Assembly (NCBI GenBank): GCA_038247995.1 | Contig: JBBRUG010000361.1 | Location: forward strand, 1 to 5,708 | Length of the DNA stretch: 5,708 bases | Source: JBBRUG01 sp038247995 | GTDB lineage: Bacteria; Chloroflexota; Chloroflexia; Chloroflexales; Chloroflexaceae | Direction of reading: 5' to 3' | In this document: piece by piece, positions 4,907 through 5,708 of the stretch | Layout: each line of letters starts with the position of its first letter | How positions within the stretch are numbered: the stretch's first letter is position 1 | Notes under the pieces: model-generated | The model's input: only the letters and a program-made list of their open reading frames with translations | What the model was told of the DNA's origin: nothing | Database searches by the model: none | Position numbers and translations under genes: made by a program

Positions 4907-5708
4907 GTCCGTTCAAGTTCGATCAGATAATGATCGGCGAGCCAGGGCAGCGGCCAAGTAGTCGCAAAACGCCGTTCGATTCGGCTGCCGGCCCAGAGCA
5001 AACCCAAACGCTGCACGGCCCACGCTTCCAGATAGCTCGGCGGCAGCAGCGCGCCCACAGCACTCACCCGGCGCATAGTGAACCAGGGGGCAAACGCCCG
5101 TTGCAGCGCGCCAATCGACGGGTAGCGGATCGTGAGCCCGCGCCAGGGTACGCCGCCGGGCCGCAAGCGGCGCACCGCTTTGCGCACGTCGCCCCGCGCT
5201 AGATACCAGGCCCACTCCCACGGCGCCAATGGCCCCATCACACCAAGCAGCGCCGGCGCACCCGGCCGCAATACGTGCGCCAACCCGCGCGCCACGCCCG
5301 CCAGATCGGCGACACAATTCAGCCCGCCAAAGTTGGAGAGTACGCCATCAAAACGATGACCGGGTGACTGGATGACTGGGTGACCGGGCGAGCTAGTGTT
5401 GGTACTAATTAAGGTCGCCGCCAGCTCGGCAAGATCGAACTGCGCAACGCGGATCAGATCTTCCATCCCCGCAGCGGCGACTTTTGCGCGAGCAACCGCC
5501 AGCATCCCCGCTGCGCCATCCGTGGCCAGCACACGCACGCCACGCCGCGCCAGATAGAGCGCGTCCTCGCCGGTGCCGCAATTCAACTCCAGGATCTGCG
5601 CGCCGGGACGGAAAACGGCGTCCATGCGCTCCCAGACCGCCGCACGCATCAGGCTGCCGATCGCGCTGCGCGTGAAGGCTGCATCATAGTCGGCGGCCAG
5701 CGGATCGA
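4903..5708 (-). CDS. Class I SAM-dependent methyltransferase, 5' end outside the window
   Basis: The reading frame stays open to the right edge, so the gene is partial. The 19 codons upstream of the first internal ATG (5649) read DPLAADYDAAFTRSAIGSL, a conserved N-terminal segment of this methyltransferase group, so that ATG is not the real start. At least 267 residues are visible. Numbering from the internal ATG: motif I is ILELNCGTGEDALYLA (19-34), the ribose-binding acidic residue is D44 (LATDGAAGM), and VAQFDLAEL (68-76) and RFDGVLSNFGGLNCV (99-113) form the adenine-binding and motif IV regions. LRPGAPALLGVMGP (127-140) and the tail ending ADHYLIELERT complete the domain. Between motifs, residues about 80-98 are an unusual Ser/Pro/His/Thr insertion coded by an AT-rich and 8-mer repeat segment. 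The substrate is unknown. The gene lies 108 bp upstream of Uma2 in the same direction. Confidence 0.9.
   Translation of the reverse strand, partial: DPLAADYDAAFTRSAIGSLMRAAVWERMDAVFRPGAQILELNCGTGEDALYLARRGVRVLATDGAAGMLAVARAKVAAAGMEDLIRVAQFDLAELAATLISTNTSSPGHPVIQSPGHRFDGVLSNFGGLNCVADLAGVARGLAHVLRPGAPALLGVMGPLAPWEWAWYLARGDVRKAVRRLRPGGVPWRGLTIRYPSIGALQRAFAPWFTMRRVSAVGALLPPSYLEAWAVQRLGLLWAGSRIERRFATTWPLPWLADHYLIELERT
5355..5412 (-). repeat. 8-bp tandem repeat plus AT-rich flank, inside the methyltransferase gene
   Basis: On the + strand four 8-mers with consensus GRTGACYG follow each other exactly: 5355-5362, 5363-5370, 5371-5378 and 5379-5386. A degenerate fifth copy follows at 5387-5394. An AT-rich stretch (to about 5412) follows, where the coding strand uses TTA-ATT-AGT, codons unlike those around it. 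The 57 bp at 5356-5412 are in frame and add about 19 residues. The pattern resembles the GTCACCCAGTCA-type repeats I associate with intergenic DNA of Chloroflexota (from memory). Confidence 0.8.

Overview
The window is GC-rich and almost fully coding, with one gene on the + strand and five on the - strand. Three traits suggest a filamentous anoxygenic or related Chloroflexota (Chloroflexales such as Roseiflexus or Chloroflexus relatives): a Uma2-family protein with an alanine/arginine/glutamine coiled-coil tail, short tandem repeats of 7, 8 and 9 bp lying between or inside genes, and an OmpR-type regulator with a KdpE/MtrA-like output domain. This placement comes from family knowledge and overall feel; no marker gene is present to prove it.

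Layout. Positions 1-173 are a non-coding leader that carries a good sigma70-type promoter (111-139). It drives a response regulator at 174-896 (+). That gene meets a convergent - strand block with one base between the two stop codons. In transcription order (right to left) the - strand holds: a class I methyltransferase that runs off the right edge (4903-5708); a 108-bp gap containing a TTGACA-17-TATCCT promoter whose -35 box contains the methyltransferase stop codon; a Uma2-family nuclease-like protein (3946-4794); a radical SAM/SPASM-type protein (2864-3949) that overlaps it by 4 bp (ATGA); a 73-bp gap filled with short tandem repeats; a metal-dependent amidohydrolase (1576-2790); and a second class I methyltransferase (898-1572), 3 bp further on.

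How the genes may work together. A radical SAM enzyme with a C-terminal auxiliary-cluster motif, a deaminase/hydrolase-type amidohydrolase and two small-molecule-type methyltransferases look like a tailoring cassette for an unknown metabolite or peptide. No precursor peptide, transporter or core synthase lies in the window. The Uma2 gene looks out of place. It sits between the first methyltransferase and the radical SAM gene, brings or borrows the only visible internal promoter, and its last codons form the ribosome binding site of the radical SAM gene. The most unusual sequence feature is an AT-rich-plus-8-mer repeat segment lying in frame inside the partial methyltransferase. It resembles an intergenic dispersed repeat that has become protein-coding.
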